The notes under the pieces are model-generated. The model worked only from the letters and a program-made list of their open reading frames with translations, had not been told where the DNA came from and did no database searches. 64,000 nucleotides of DNA, from NCBI GenBank assembly GCA_036583965.1, contig JAZBQD010000014.1, forward strand, positions 42,630,990-42,694,989. Direction: 5' to 3'. The DNA is from Prunella strophiata (lineage: Eukaryota > Chordata > Aves > Passeriformes > Prunellidae). Of the stretch, positions 24,365 to 37,131 are shown piece after piece. A program made the translations under genes and the position numbers. Position 1 is the stretch's first letter; each line of letters opens with the position of its first letter.

Positions 24365-27300
24365 GCAAAACCTTTCCTTGTAGAATATTTTGTAACTGTT
24401 TATTGGTTGAACCAAAACAGGGAACCAAGATGTGTCTCCCTGTAATTATGACAAAATTTCCATATTTTAAATAAACTTGGGGGAGTTTAAACTCACAATT
24501 TTTTTATGTTGCATAAAAATGTGCAAAGAGGTCCTGTTGACTTAGTTGCTTCAAAAGTCTGAGCAGATTCTTGAATAGAACAGTTTTCTTTGAATGCCAC
24601 CTGTGTGTCGGGATTTGTGACAAACCTGACAGCAAGCAGCTGCTGACACACATACACATATGGCCAGTATACACACATTCTGCATGTTAGTTTCACAGCC
24701 TGGGATAGGATTTAGATACTACCTAGGCAGTCACCAAATCAACATACAATTGAATACTGTGAATGAAGTTTTAGGAAAAAAAAAGGCATTCAATTTCCAG
24801 ATGACATCACCAGACCACAATGACACTATCTCTATCAGCTGAAGCAAGTCACAGGTGTAAATTTCTAAATTCTTGAGAGATGAAGTTGGCATAGTGCTAT
24901 CAAGTAATCAGAATTGGCTGTGACAAACTTTCCTCCTGCTGAGGATCAGTCACAGGTGTAAAACACAGCCTTGCTGCTCTAATTTCCAATCTCATTTAAA
25001 ACAGGACCATGATGATTTCATCTTGACAAGATTCACTGTTGGGAGGAAAGCACCAACAACAGCAACAGCCCCTGTTGGGACACAGCCTGGGAGGTGCCTG
25101 AGCAGCAGGCACAGAGCCCAGCCTGGGAGCTGCTGCTCTCCCCTGGCACCCCAGCAGGCTGTGTCACATCATGGGCTAAGGTGGCTTCATGTTGCAATGT
25201 GGAAGCACAGGGCCCAGATCTGTGGTAATGAGTCACAGGGGGAAGAAACTGCTTTATGCCACTGCATAAAGCATGGGGTCTTTTAACTGGGCTTTTTCCT
25301 CTTTGGAATCTTAGAAACATCATTATAATAACTTCTGTTTAAAGACACACAGTTTAGTTTGAAAGTCAAGCGCTCAAAAGCATAAAAGTAGTAATAGCTT
25401 TAACTTTTTTTTTCACTGCAGCTTTTAGCACATTTTCTGATATGACCTGTCCTCAGGATAAAGAAAAAAGACATGGAAAAGAGCAAACATCAAATCAAGT
25501 TTTGATAGAAGAGGATTTGATGGTAATTTGTGTTTGCATAATTTCACTGAGTATTTTTCCTATAAATGTAGTCTTTTTTAAGTTTAAAAAAGCAGTGATA
25601 ACTGGATTATCAATAATAATTTATCATATTAAACATATATATACAATATCTATAAAAATGAATTTATAAAATAAAATCTGCCCGTTAACCAGCATTCTGA
25701 CTGATAAATTTACTTACATAAGTGCTGTCATTCACATGTGTGTATAACTGTTATTTCATGCATACACCTTTATCTCTCTCTTCCACACACTATGCACATA
25801 TAAATTGAATATAGTTGAAAGATTAATAAATATTGGACTGCATGAATCCAGATACACAGAAGTCTATACTTATGGAGCTGACTTCTTATATGTAATCTCC
25901 ATTGCTTTCAATCACAAGGGCATTGTCCACTTGGCCTTTCCACAGACACTTTATATATCAATAAAATAATAAAGAATTGAGTAATGAAGCCTGAATACTT
26001 AAGAGATCAAGATTTAGACCTACACAAATAGATTGCTATGTAGCTCATAATAAGTTAAATATTGGTCAATCAAAATTAGGAAGTAAAATGTCAAAGAGAA
26101 GGTAATAGCCAAGTTTCCAACAGCCACATTAACTTACATGTGTGGCGTATTTTGTAATCCCTACTGGATAGCTGGCAATGAAAAATCATATATAATTCAA
26201 CATAACTACCCAGGGAAAAACAGGACTGGAAACCAAAATGATGTAGTGTACTTTGAAGTTAGCATTTCCTTTGAGACAATGTTTGTTTTGGGGGTTTTCA
26301 ATATGTAATATTATTTGACAGTTTTACAAATGTTACTATCATGCCAATGCACACAAGCTTGCATTAATGGGGGTGAAATTTCAATACATAGTTTTTTAAA
26401 GTATCAGTAGCAAATTATACCCCAAATAATGAACAGGCCCATTGGCACCTCTTCGTTTTGGAAGAAATGAACACAGGACTATTTACTGAACTATTTAATT
26501 TTTTAGCTTTGGCATAAACACGTTTTTAAGTACCGATGGAGGCAATCAGTTGTGCACTCTAATGTTTTAATAATACTCTAATGAACAGCAGGTTAATACT
26601 GATTAACACCACTAATAAAATATATATATCTATATAGCTGTGAAATACTAATTATACTTAGCACACAATCTGCAGCCTTTAATAACTGTCCCAGTGCTGT
26701 GCAGCCAACTGCTTGCCTACCAGGGAACTATCAGTTGCTTTTTTAACAGAGGGAATCTGAAGGAGAGAAGGACCTGGGCACAAATAAAGCTTTTGATAAC
26801 ACTGAGGTTACACTTCTGTGGGTTAGCCTAGAGGCAGCCTGGCCATGTCCATGCAGCTGTACCTCTGTGTTTCGGTTTGGAACAGATCAGGTGAGCATCA
26901 GAAGCTGTTCTCTCCAGGGAATGAGACCTGAGGAGCCTGTGGCGACCAAAAACCCAGAAATGTGAGTAATGCAGACATCACCTCCTCAGCACCAAATGCC
27001 TTCTCCACAGCCCCACTGCTCGGGCCCTCACTGCCAGCAGCTGCACACAGCTGGTGTCTGTGGGGTCCTGCTGCAGCTGGGAAGTGCTGCCCTGGTGCAG
27101 TCACACTGAAGGTGCTGGTCATAAGCAGTCCTGTGCCATGCACTCCCTTCCCTTACACACCTTATCTTCCTGCTCCCTGTGTCCCCCTGTGGCCACCTGG
27201 GCAGAGGAATGAGGAGCTTACTGCCCTCTGCTAATCCAGCACAAACCATCACCAGCCAACAGCACCGGCTCTCCCAGACCCTGGGACACAGCAGCACTTG

Positions 27301-29360
27301 GAAAAGGGGCAAGTGGGACAAGAAGACATGCTTGCCCCAGCACAGAAGGCTGAGGGAACTGTTTTGGCTTCAAATGCCCACACCATGGAAGGTCTCCTCA
27401 GCCCCTTGACTGAGAGTTCATCAGGAGGGAGAATTCTGTGTGCCCACCACACCTGTAACCAGGCTGGCTGGTGTCTAAGGGGAGCTGCTGTGTCTCACTC
27501 TGAGAGCTCTCCTGCAGTCATGGCTACACGTGATGCCTGCAGCAGATTAAAGGAGAACCTGCAGGCAGAAAGCTCCTTTCAGCAGCACCTGTGCTCCAGG
27601 GAGGAAAAATGGTAGCACTTCCAAGAAACTTGCCTCACTTTTCCAGGCTTCTCTAGGCATGATATAGTTGCATATTCAGTGAGGATAATGGTGGGATGGG
27701 CAGCACAGAGACAAGCATGAAGAAAAATATGTGCACAGGAATTGCAGCTATTTTTTGTTTACTATACCCTGAACAAGCACAGTATTGTAAGCTGGATTTT
27801 TTAAATAACAAGAGATCCTGCAGGAATGATTTATCTAACTGGAAAGATGAAAGAAGTGCTTCATTTTGCCTGCAAGAGCCTTTGGTGTGACTGTCAATAG
27901 CACCAAATGTAATCATTACTGGAGGGATAAACTACTTGTCTGCAACCTCACATAATTTTCAGATATGCTTCAAAATAGCATCCTGCAGCATGCCAGTGAA
28001 TAAATCAGTCCTGGGAAAGAAGAGAGCAGAGCAGAGCCTGTGTAACATTGTCTCTGCTGATAGGCACCTGCAAAAAAAATCCTCCCACTGGGGCCCAGAG
28101 ACAGGCACATGGGGGATCTGCAGGTTGCACTTCAGTTGTGGGTTTTAAGAAGGGGAAAATTTCAGAGTGCCTAATTAGGAGCACAGTTATTTCTTACTGT
28201 CTGCTTCAGGAAACTTTAAAACAAGTAAATAAAAAGAAAACAAACTATATTACCAGGGTATCAGGAAACATAATTATTTATAAAAGACTTTGAGATCATC
28301 TGAAGAAAATGTTACAGAAATACAAAGTTCTTACTATCACAGCCACATAAAAATACTTTTTATTGCTTTAGGTTCTGAGCAACCGATAGAGACAACTTTC
28401 TGACATTAAGACCAACATGAGAATTTATTTCTGGATTATATTGATATATATCATGGTATATATAGTACTGGAAGATGTAAGTTTATTTGCATATTGCATA
28501 ATAATGTTGATCTGTCTCCAGAGGGCCATAAAAGTGCTGTGCCTTTAACATTTTCCCTTATTATTCATATATTTTAATAACAACAGAGGACTGTTTTCCT
28601 TCTCTTTTTAGCAATAATGAGAATATTAGCAAGCACTTCATCAGGAGAAGGCTCTTTTTTTTTCATTTCCTCAACACTCAAAGGAATTTCAGCTGTGTAA
28701 CAAATTGAAATAAACTGAGACTAAAGAGAAGTAGAAAAAATATGGGGTGTCACCAGAGTCATGCATTTCTGTCAGCAGAAAGCAGCTGGTAACTGGCCAG
28801 GCATTGGGATGCCTTGTCCCCTGAGCTAAGTTTGGAGCAGACACCCACTTGACTTCCTGTCTGAGCGTCAGGTTGCTGCTGGCTGCAGGAGGAATTCCAG
28901 TCACTCCTGATTAGAGAGAGACCAAATGGCCTTACTTTTAAAGAAAATGAAGAAATTACTCACTGAGAAACTGCTTTTCAGCAACTCCCATCTTTCATGG
29001 GATGCAAGAGCTGGGAAATTCACTCTTTTGAACTTCCCAGAAGCCTTCTTGCAGAAGAAATTGTATGTGAGGGGCATCAGTAATAGAAAGTTTGAAGAAG
29101 TTAACCTTCTCCCTGCAGATATTCACTCTCAAAAAAACAATATTATTGTTACATGCCAATTCAAATTATCTACCTACAAAGCAGATAAGCTGCAAAATGA
29201 AACAATTCAAGGAAAAGCCTTGAATTAATGTTGTCTGTGCAGTTTTGTCTTCCTTGTACATGTTGTTTGTGAAACATGATTAAATTGTATCATCACATGC
29301 CATTTTCTATGCTCCCTGTAATAGCTATGGAATACTCCTTATTACTGTCTTATTTAATGT

Positions 29361-29412
29361 TTGGTTGGGTTTTTGTTTGATTGGGTTTTTGTTTGTTTTG
29401 TTTTTTTTGGTT
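29361..29412. repeat. T/G-rich simple repeat
   Basis: Two copies of TTGGGTTTTTGTTTG in a T/G-only tract. Confidence 0.9.
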
Positions 29413-31355
29413 ACACCTCATCTAAATAGCCCAAGAGCTTAAAATAGGGATTTCCTTCTGACTGTGCTTCTGGTATTCTCCTCATGGAATCTCAGTGTTA
29501 CGCAAATATTGTGAAACTTCATTTTAAAAGATCCCCCAGGACAGAAAGCAACAATATAACTCCTATTTTAATGGTCATAAGGCATCTAAACATCCATGCC
29601 AAAACCTGTTCACTGTCTCCTAAATTTGGAGTTACAGCTTTATACAGCAGGACAGTGACATCTTTCCAGAGAGCTCAGCAACTCTCTCTTTAAAGAGCAA
29701 GACATTCAATTCCAGGTCCACATGTCACTCTCTTGCAAATGCAAACAGGGCCGTGGATGTTCTCCTTTGGCACACAGGAAAAAGAAAATCTGGCTGCAAC
29801 TTCACAAGTCTTGCACAAAAATCCTTTAGCAGGGGTTGTCCAATTATCTAGGACCAAACTCAGTTTTTCTAGTGGTAAGAGCCTTTCATTCCTTTGCTGC
29901 AATTTCCTGCCACATTTAAAGCTTTATGAAGTACCACAAACAATATCCTCACGGATTTTTGGCTTTTTGGAGATAATTGTTCTATTCATGTGCCAAATGA
30001 GGCAGGGATCTTGTGGCAAACTTAGCATATGATCCTGTAATTAGAGAAAGCACCATAAGAAGAACAGGACTGCTTCTATTAGCCAATAATTTACTTAGTT
30101 TTGGCTCCTCAGAAGAACTTGCAGAATCAACTCAAATTTCCAGAATACTTCTGGCTGCAACACACAATCTAAGTTTAGACAAAAGGCACAGTACTTCCCT
30201 TCTATTCAACCCTTCCAGGTCAGGCTTCCTCTTCAGTTTCTGTTTCTAGCTACAATTAGCCCTAATGCAATTAGCAGAGGTTCAGCAGATGTCAATTTTA
30301 TCTTTCTGTCTCCTCCAACCCACTGAAACTATCTAGATGAACAAGGAGGACTTGACACAGAAGGAGCAGTGCAGAGATGCTGCTAAAACTGAGAAGAAAC
30401 TACAATTGCTGGTAAACATGAGTAACCAAAAATAAAAATCGATTTTGACCATCAATTTTCAGTAGAAATAAAAATAAATTCTACCAAGACTATTCAGAGG
30501 AGACAGTTCTAACCACAAGGCATATGACATTCCAGCTGTTTTGATGCTATTTCACTTCATAAAAATACATTAAAAAAATCAATGAACCACAAGGAGACTC
30601 TAAGAAGGATTTTTATAACATCCAAATCTAGGAACTCAATCGGGAAATGGAAGCTCTTGGTTGCATCTCATGCTTCAAAAATGTTTAAACAGCTTCAAAT
30701 GAACACCCTTGCTGCAAAGCACAGGGTCAGGGGAGGTGAGGATGTCCACCTCCCAAAAGGAAACTAATTTCCAGTTACTTTGGATATTGGTTTCCTATAA
30801 GATCTGAGGCAGGGGTTCTTGAGCTAGAGCCAGCAGCCTGTTAGCTGCAGAAAATCTTAGGTGAGCTGGGAACCTCAAACTTTGGACAAAGGGAATGGAC
30901 ACCTCCAGGTCTTTCTTTTTCTTGTCAGTTCAGTCTCTGGAGTAAGGAATTTATTGGTGTCTCCAAGCTTTCTTAGAGCTTCCTTGGGCATGTGTGTTTA
31001 TATGTAGGGTGTGTTCAGAACTATTTATTCTTGTATACACACCAAGAAATCCTATACATTTGTGAACAAAATTACATAGGGAGAGGGGGTTTATGTGTAT
31101 ATATCAGTTTATAGTGAGTTTATATGGGTCACTTATAATTGTGTCCAGTGCCTGTGACAACCTGTACTTTCAGATCTCAGTCAATTACTTCAGGTACCTT
31201 TAGGGAAATGGGGATAACAGCAACTCAGATTTAATCACAAAGATGAACTGCATGTGATGCAAATGCAAAGGAATGCTAGTCTTCTGGAATAGCTGCTGCA
31301 TACCTGCAAGAGAAAGTTTTACAGGTACTCACAGTTAAAGTAAACAGATACCCAC

Positions 31356-31432
31356 CCATTCAGGAGTATGAAGGTTTTGCTGGTCTGGCACAGTTCCATA
31401 AGTGGGAATAATCACCTGGTTCAGTTCCAAGA
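31356..31432 (-). CDS. ANO6: ANO6 coding exon 2
   Basis: 77 nt, entered with one base carried from exon 1 and leaving in phase 0, encoding residues 31-56. The translation reads VLELNQVIIPTYGTVPDQ, then QNLHTPEW. It aligns with the human N-terminal stretch VLENLGQTIVPDLGSLESQ followed by FRTPEFE. The acceptor is TTTTAG at 31433-31435 on the complement and the donor is GTGGGT. This is a poorly conserved part of the family, but length, phase and splice sites all fit. Confidence 0.88.
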
Positions 31433-32634
31433 CTAAAATGAAACATAAAAAATGAAAATTATTTAGCATTTGTTGTGGTATGGGTTTTTCATGGGTTTAT
31501 AGTTTTAATTGTTTTTTTTTTATTAATGGTCTGTGGAGAAGCCAGTTTATTGCACTTATTTAGTGTTTCAGAAATGGAACAATTGTGTGCCACACTTCAG
31601 TTACAATCAGCAGGTGGCAAGAAAGTGAAACACCAGGATGACAAGGTAATGCTAGGAGAACATTTTGACAGTGATGCATCCCTACAGTGATGCAAACAGC
31701 ATCCCTTTGCTAGTATTTTATTAGTTATTTAGTGCTTCAGAAACTCCATGGACATTGTAGCAGAGGTTTATTTTTCAATGAATAAGGGTACCAGACCTGC
31801 TGCGCACATAACCCCAGCTCAGGCTGGCTGTCCTTGTCAGGCAAGAACAAATAACAGCAGCAAAGAATTCTTCACAAGGCGTGGAAAGGGTGTTATACAG
31901 GCTGTGATACTGTAACATTCACTCAGTGACACATCACCTAAAAACACAGCTACAACTTCAGGGGGTATTGATGCCCCAGCCACTCCTCACCCATTCCATC
32001 AATACCTGTTAAAAGCGAACAACCTGGAAACTGAATTGGTTTCCTGAAAATACATCATCAACTAAAAATGGCTTTGTCAAATATTCTACTGCATGAAGCC
32101 ATTATCAAGCACACTGGGAATACTGGCTACCAAATCAAGCACCAGATAACACAAAAATTCATCCTAATAAAGCTATTGGAAAGAAGGTACAGAAGCTCTA
32201 CAACTGCTGCGAGGTATTTTTAAGGTTTTGTTTCTTCACAACTATTTTTGTTTCTTAAGGAGAAGTCAGATAACATCCTGAGGCTGAAGATAACATCAAG
32301 TAGCTGAAGGGAGCAGGCTGCTTCCTGCCTATGCATGGCAGGCAGATGGATCCCATCTGTTATTTTTAGATCCTTAAAGCTGAGATGTATCTTAGTTAAG
32401 TCTGTCCTGCGCTGAGGAAGGGTCATGGATAACACAGGTACCTAAATGCCGGAGTTGTCTGGAAAGGATAGCCTCAACCTACCAATAAATACTATAATAC
32501 TAAAAGAAGATCTCCAAACTCTAAAATAATTAGCCTATAGTACTTTTAGAATAGCTCAATACCCATTAGATACAAAGCCAGAAAGAACACAACTGATATG
32601 CTGATATGCCTGGTTATGTTTTGGTTTAGTTTAG

Positions 32635-32699
32635 CTTTTTTTTGTTTGTTTGGTTTTTTTTTTTTTTTTTTGTTTTTTTTGTTTTTTTTTTTTTTTTTT
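32635..32699. repeat. T-rich low-complexity tract
   Basis: 65 bp of T with occasional G, near the 3' end of intron 1 about 1.2 kb from exon 2. Confidence 0.95.
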
Positions 32700-34289
32700 G
32701 GCTTAAAACCTTCATTGCTAAATGGCTAAATTTTCAAGACATTTTAAGAAGCTTTTCTTTTTCGCTGATGATGCTCATTTGTACCAGCTGAGGATATGTC
32801 AAAACACTTAGAAAAAGAGCACAACAGGATTACAAATCAACAGAACTCTCTCATGGCCTCCAAGCAGAAAATTCTTATTTAAATACCCTTTCATAGAGTT
32901 TGGTAGGGACTTAGTTCCAGGTGGTGTTGTCAGTTTCCAGATCTCTGCTCTGGTGATAGTAAATGCTCCAGGGAGAAAACAAAAGCAAGTCAATGAATCT
33001 TTTCTGAAATATTAGAGCCATAACCCAAAGGTCTGCCCAGTTGAATAATCAAGGTCTGTGAGCTCTCAACAATATCAAGATCTTCAGGAAACATTCCCAG
33101 AATTTTAAAAAAAGGAGATGGAAAAAGAGGACTAGTGTAGCAATTAAAATGTCACATGGTGAGACAATAACATTCAGACTCAGAAAACATAAGCAACTCT
33201 CAGCAGCTACTGAAAAATTGCTGAACATGTGCATCATTGTGGTTTAATGGATTCAGCTTAGACTAGGGTAAGAAGGGAAATATATATTCTCAATGTCAGT
33301 GTAATGGACATCTCCCTGCATTTCCTTCATTCTTTATTCTCTGTGTGGACACAAAGATATCCAGATATAAAGTATTTCTGAAAACCCACAGAAGAAGGAA
33401 TGTTTCTGCCCACATGTAATGGGCAGAGGGAAGCAGAAATATAAGCATGCTGTTTTGAAACATAAACAGTTGCTCTGAAACTCTGTGTGCCATTACACAA
33501 AACATGCAGCTGTGGACACAGACATGAAGACACTGAACTGCAGAATCAGGAGTTAAAGTTGCCTTTTTGCTAGGTAACCACACCCCCATCATTGGTCCTG
33601 TCTAGAAAACCCTTCAGACAGAACTGAAGCTGGAAACATGTCATTCATAGGAAGAAGAATTCCAATTCTCCCAAATCCTGATGGATCTGGGGCTGGTCAG
33701 AAATATCCTTGTGAAATTTGTCAGTACAATTTGCTTCTGCATCAGGTTCTCCATCCAGAATACTTTCCTCCTGATACAATGAATATCATGGAAACTTTGG
33801 AATTGTGTCTGTATTTAATATCTTAACACATTTGTACTTGAAATAATGCTCAAGAGAGTCCCTGGGTCATTGTCCCTATGGAAGAACTTATGTAAAAGGG
33901 GCCTGCCACTCTCACCTATCATGAGACAATAGACAATAACTTCTCTCAAGTTAATTACAACTTAATGTTCATGTGAATCCAAAATTACAAAGTCCTTGGC
34001 ACCACTTGAATGGGTACTTAGATAAGATTTTTTCTGACAGTGGTTTGCAAGGGCAGCTGTGCCAATTTGTGCAGTTTTTATCTGGAAGAGACCATTCTAG
34101 TCTCTCAGTAATACAAAAACACTACTGCAAAAATTCAGCTTTGCCAGAAAAAGGTGCACCCACACAAAGTGCTTTTTATACCCCCAAAATCACTTAATTT
34201 ATTTCTCCCACCTCCCCTTCAGCATTACGGTAAAGTCATTTCTAAGTATGGAGGAAAAAAAAATGCAGCATAAAAGTTTGGTGCTAGAC

Positions 34290-34500
34290 ACTAAGAAAAA
34301 CTTCCTAACAGCAAGAACAGTAGAAGAGAGTGCCTGGGAAGGCAGGTGAGGTCATGTGAGGTTTTTAACATCAGAAATTATTTAGTACAGAGGAATTAAA
34401 TATCCTGGAACAATTTAGGCCATGTTGAATCTGGCATCACCTTTATGAGGTTGGCCTAGAGGAGCTTTTGAGGCCCTTCCCCAGACCCAGCTTCCTCTAA
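34290..34500 (+). mobile_element. Old, diverged CR1 LINE 3' fragment (tentative)
   Basis: The text keeps the CR1 tail wording in order: CTAAGAAAAACTTCCTAACAG, GTGCCTGGGAAGGCAGGTGAG, GAGGTTTTTAACA, then GAGGTTGGCCTAGAGGAGCT and a degenerate CCCTTCC end. It is more diverged than the copies further right, so probably older. Edges are approximate. Confidence 0.55.
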
Positions 34501-37095
34501 GTCTGGTCACAGTGTTCTCATAGTTACGTCTAAGGGCCACTGTGCTGAGATTTTATACTAAAATAATAGTTCTTCTTGCTCATATCTTCTTCAGAAATGT
34601 TATCACTCCAGTTAATATTTGAGTTGCAGTACATCAAGGCTAGATGTTTGTGTTCTATCACCCAGCCAATTAAAGCAAAGGAGGTGCAAGGGAACAAAGA
34701 AATCTACTGGCTTTGTGCCAGCATGCTCTGATTTCAATTGACAGATACATCAAATTCTGTCTTCAAGCAATCCAACAACATATGCTTTTGTCAGAACACT
34801 TAACCTAATTTCTCTCTATTGCAGTCATAGTTCTGAGTGTCTGCTCAATGATACCAGTTGGTCTTTGATCTAGTCCTCTCAAAAGATGCTGTGGTAAAAA
34901 TTTTAAGTACTGAAAATGTGCAAACTACTTTACAAGAACATCTTGGTGGTGTTTGAGCTGCCAATCTGTCAGTGGTATTTCCAGCTGCCTGGAGATTGTT
35001 CTTCAATGCAGGACACTGAAGTGAGCTGTCAACACCTTCCCTCAAATATGCCTATGCAGAAGTACTAAGTAGTCCATGTTAATCCCACACTACTTTTTTA
35101 CAACCTATGTGTATCCCATTCTTTTGGCCAGGCCATGAGAAATGAATCCTGCTGTTTATTCTACCAGTGATTTTTCAAATGAATTTTCTCTACAGCTTTG
35201 CTTTTTCACAGGTGAGCCAGAATTTCTTAATGAATTGAATAAAGACACAAAAAATTCCTTGATAGCCAACACGAAATTTCCAGTCTTTTCATTAGTTAAT
35301 TGATATTGACAGCGGATGGTCTTGTAAGTTCAGTGATTTCTCATTGCATAATTCAAATTTAAAGGCTTTAATGAACATTTCTACTAGCAATCTCTACCTA
35401 TTGCTATAGGTGAGAGGCTATGGCCTACTGATAGACATGGAAACTGCTCTTCCTTTGTAAGAAATACAAAGAAGAATTAAATATAAAGAATTAAACCTTT
35501 CCTTGGGGTCTGAATAGTGAAATAATGGAAACTGTCCAAAGCACATGCAGTAGGGATGAAAGGTTTTTTTGAGTCTGTAAATTAAACACGACTGAGAATG
35601 AAAAAAAGCAGTATCTAGAAGTGAAAAAAAGATGCTGTCCAAAAAAATTCAGTGACAACGAAAACTACAAAAATGTTGTATAAGCTGATGTTTGAAAAGA
35701 CCTACTGGGCTTGGCTTTGTAACAAGAACATTGTCAAACATGCCTGAAAATGCCAATCTTTTTGTGACAAAGAAATTCTATGTATTTTGCTGTCATTGAT
35801 TTCCTTTCAAATGAAAACAGTCAGAGGTGAAAAAGAGCTGCAGCACTCTTTTGGCTTGTAAATAACCTGTATTAACCCAAATTAATAGGCACCAAATTAT
35901 TCTGAGAAGTCAAGAAGATTTTACAACACTAAACTCATAGTATCTGGTATTTACCAAACCTGTGAAGACATTGTTAAGGACAAGATCTCAGCCCTGGCAC
36001 TGAACATGGTACCTCATGAGCAACCAAGAATGCAAAGCCAGGAAGCAACATCTGGAATCCTCAGGCTTTGCTATGGAGATCACATCACCTCTCACTTCCC
36101 ACAGAATTTTAGGAGAGTACTGACAGTCTCTGACAGAATTTTTAAACAGTCTAAGTCCCAAATCCTCTTCTTACAGGGAGAAAAATAAGTTAATAGAACA
36201 CTGCGCTCTCCTAAGTGCGAACCCGATGTGCTCAAGAACATCTGCTCAGCCTCTCAGTGGGACTTGCCTGCAGCATGGAGTTCCTGTTCCCAAAGAGGGA
36301 AGTTTACAGCATGGTCACAGAAAATGAGATGTTGCAAAGCCAGACAGCAGTGCTGGGGCACAGCAACTGGTCTGCAGCACCTGGCTGCACAGAGCAGGGG
36401 CAGGAATGGGCAGCAGGCATTTGCTGAAGGAGAAGTGAGGAGATGATATCTCAAACCCCCATTCAAGCTTCCCCACAGCCCTGTCCTCACACAGCCGTGC
36501 CTGAGGCAACAGCATTCACTGCACACAGGAATGTGTGAACATCATGGACACAATTAGACATGCTCAGGTCGTTTAGGCCTCAAATAGATTGCAAAGAAAA
36601 TTAGTATAATAACAAAATACATCACTGACTAGAAAATATCACGAAATATTTACATGCAATTTTTATCTGAATTGACACATTTCCTGATACGTTTGACATC
36701 ACTGTCACCACATTAGAAAAGAAAAAAAAGGTGATTAGCAAAGTCTATGTGTTCTAATGAAAATCAAAAGAAAAGATCATATAATGTTTGCCACAGTGAG
36801 GCTGAAAGAACTGGATGCAGTCAGATTGTTCCCATTGCTGGAATAAACAAGAAGATCTGTGGTCTTTGTCTGGATGCTGATTTTTCCTGACGTGGTTCTC
36901 TGGGCTATGATATTTTCTCCATGCACATATGAGAGCAGGACATTATAAAATTATCAATGGTTTCACCCCATTCCACCAAATACTATTGGCTTGCATTCAG
37001 TAGCATTCATTCTGCTAAGTTCTGTGATTAGAATGTGTTTAAATTGGTTTTATTTCATACCTGTAGACCTCATAAAACAATGATTTGATGACTTC

Positions 37096-37131
37096 TTAGA
37101 AAGAAATTACTCAACAACAAATTGAAAATCA
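37096..37131 (+). repeat. 36-bp direct repeat, copy 1
   Basis: Starts TTAGAAAGAAATTACTCAAC and ends TTGAAAATCA. It matches the copy at 39446-39481 in 34 of 36 bases, while the flanks differ. Confidence 0.85.

Larger units (their letters stand above)
22885..31355 (-). other. ANO6 intron 2
   Basis: About 8.5 kb. It holds homopolymer runs at 23331-23347 (A) and 24343-24364 (T), GC-richer blocks at 25040-25280 and 26900-27620 that I cannot assign, AT-rich DNA with short TA runs near 25631-25655 and 26619-26640, and a TTGGGTTTTTG-type simple repeat at 29361-29412. No exon was recognised. Confidence 0.75.
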
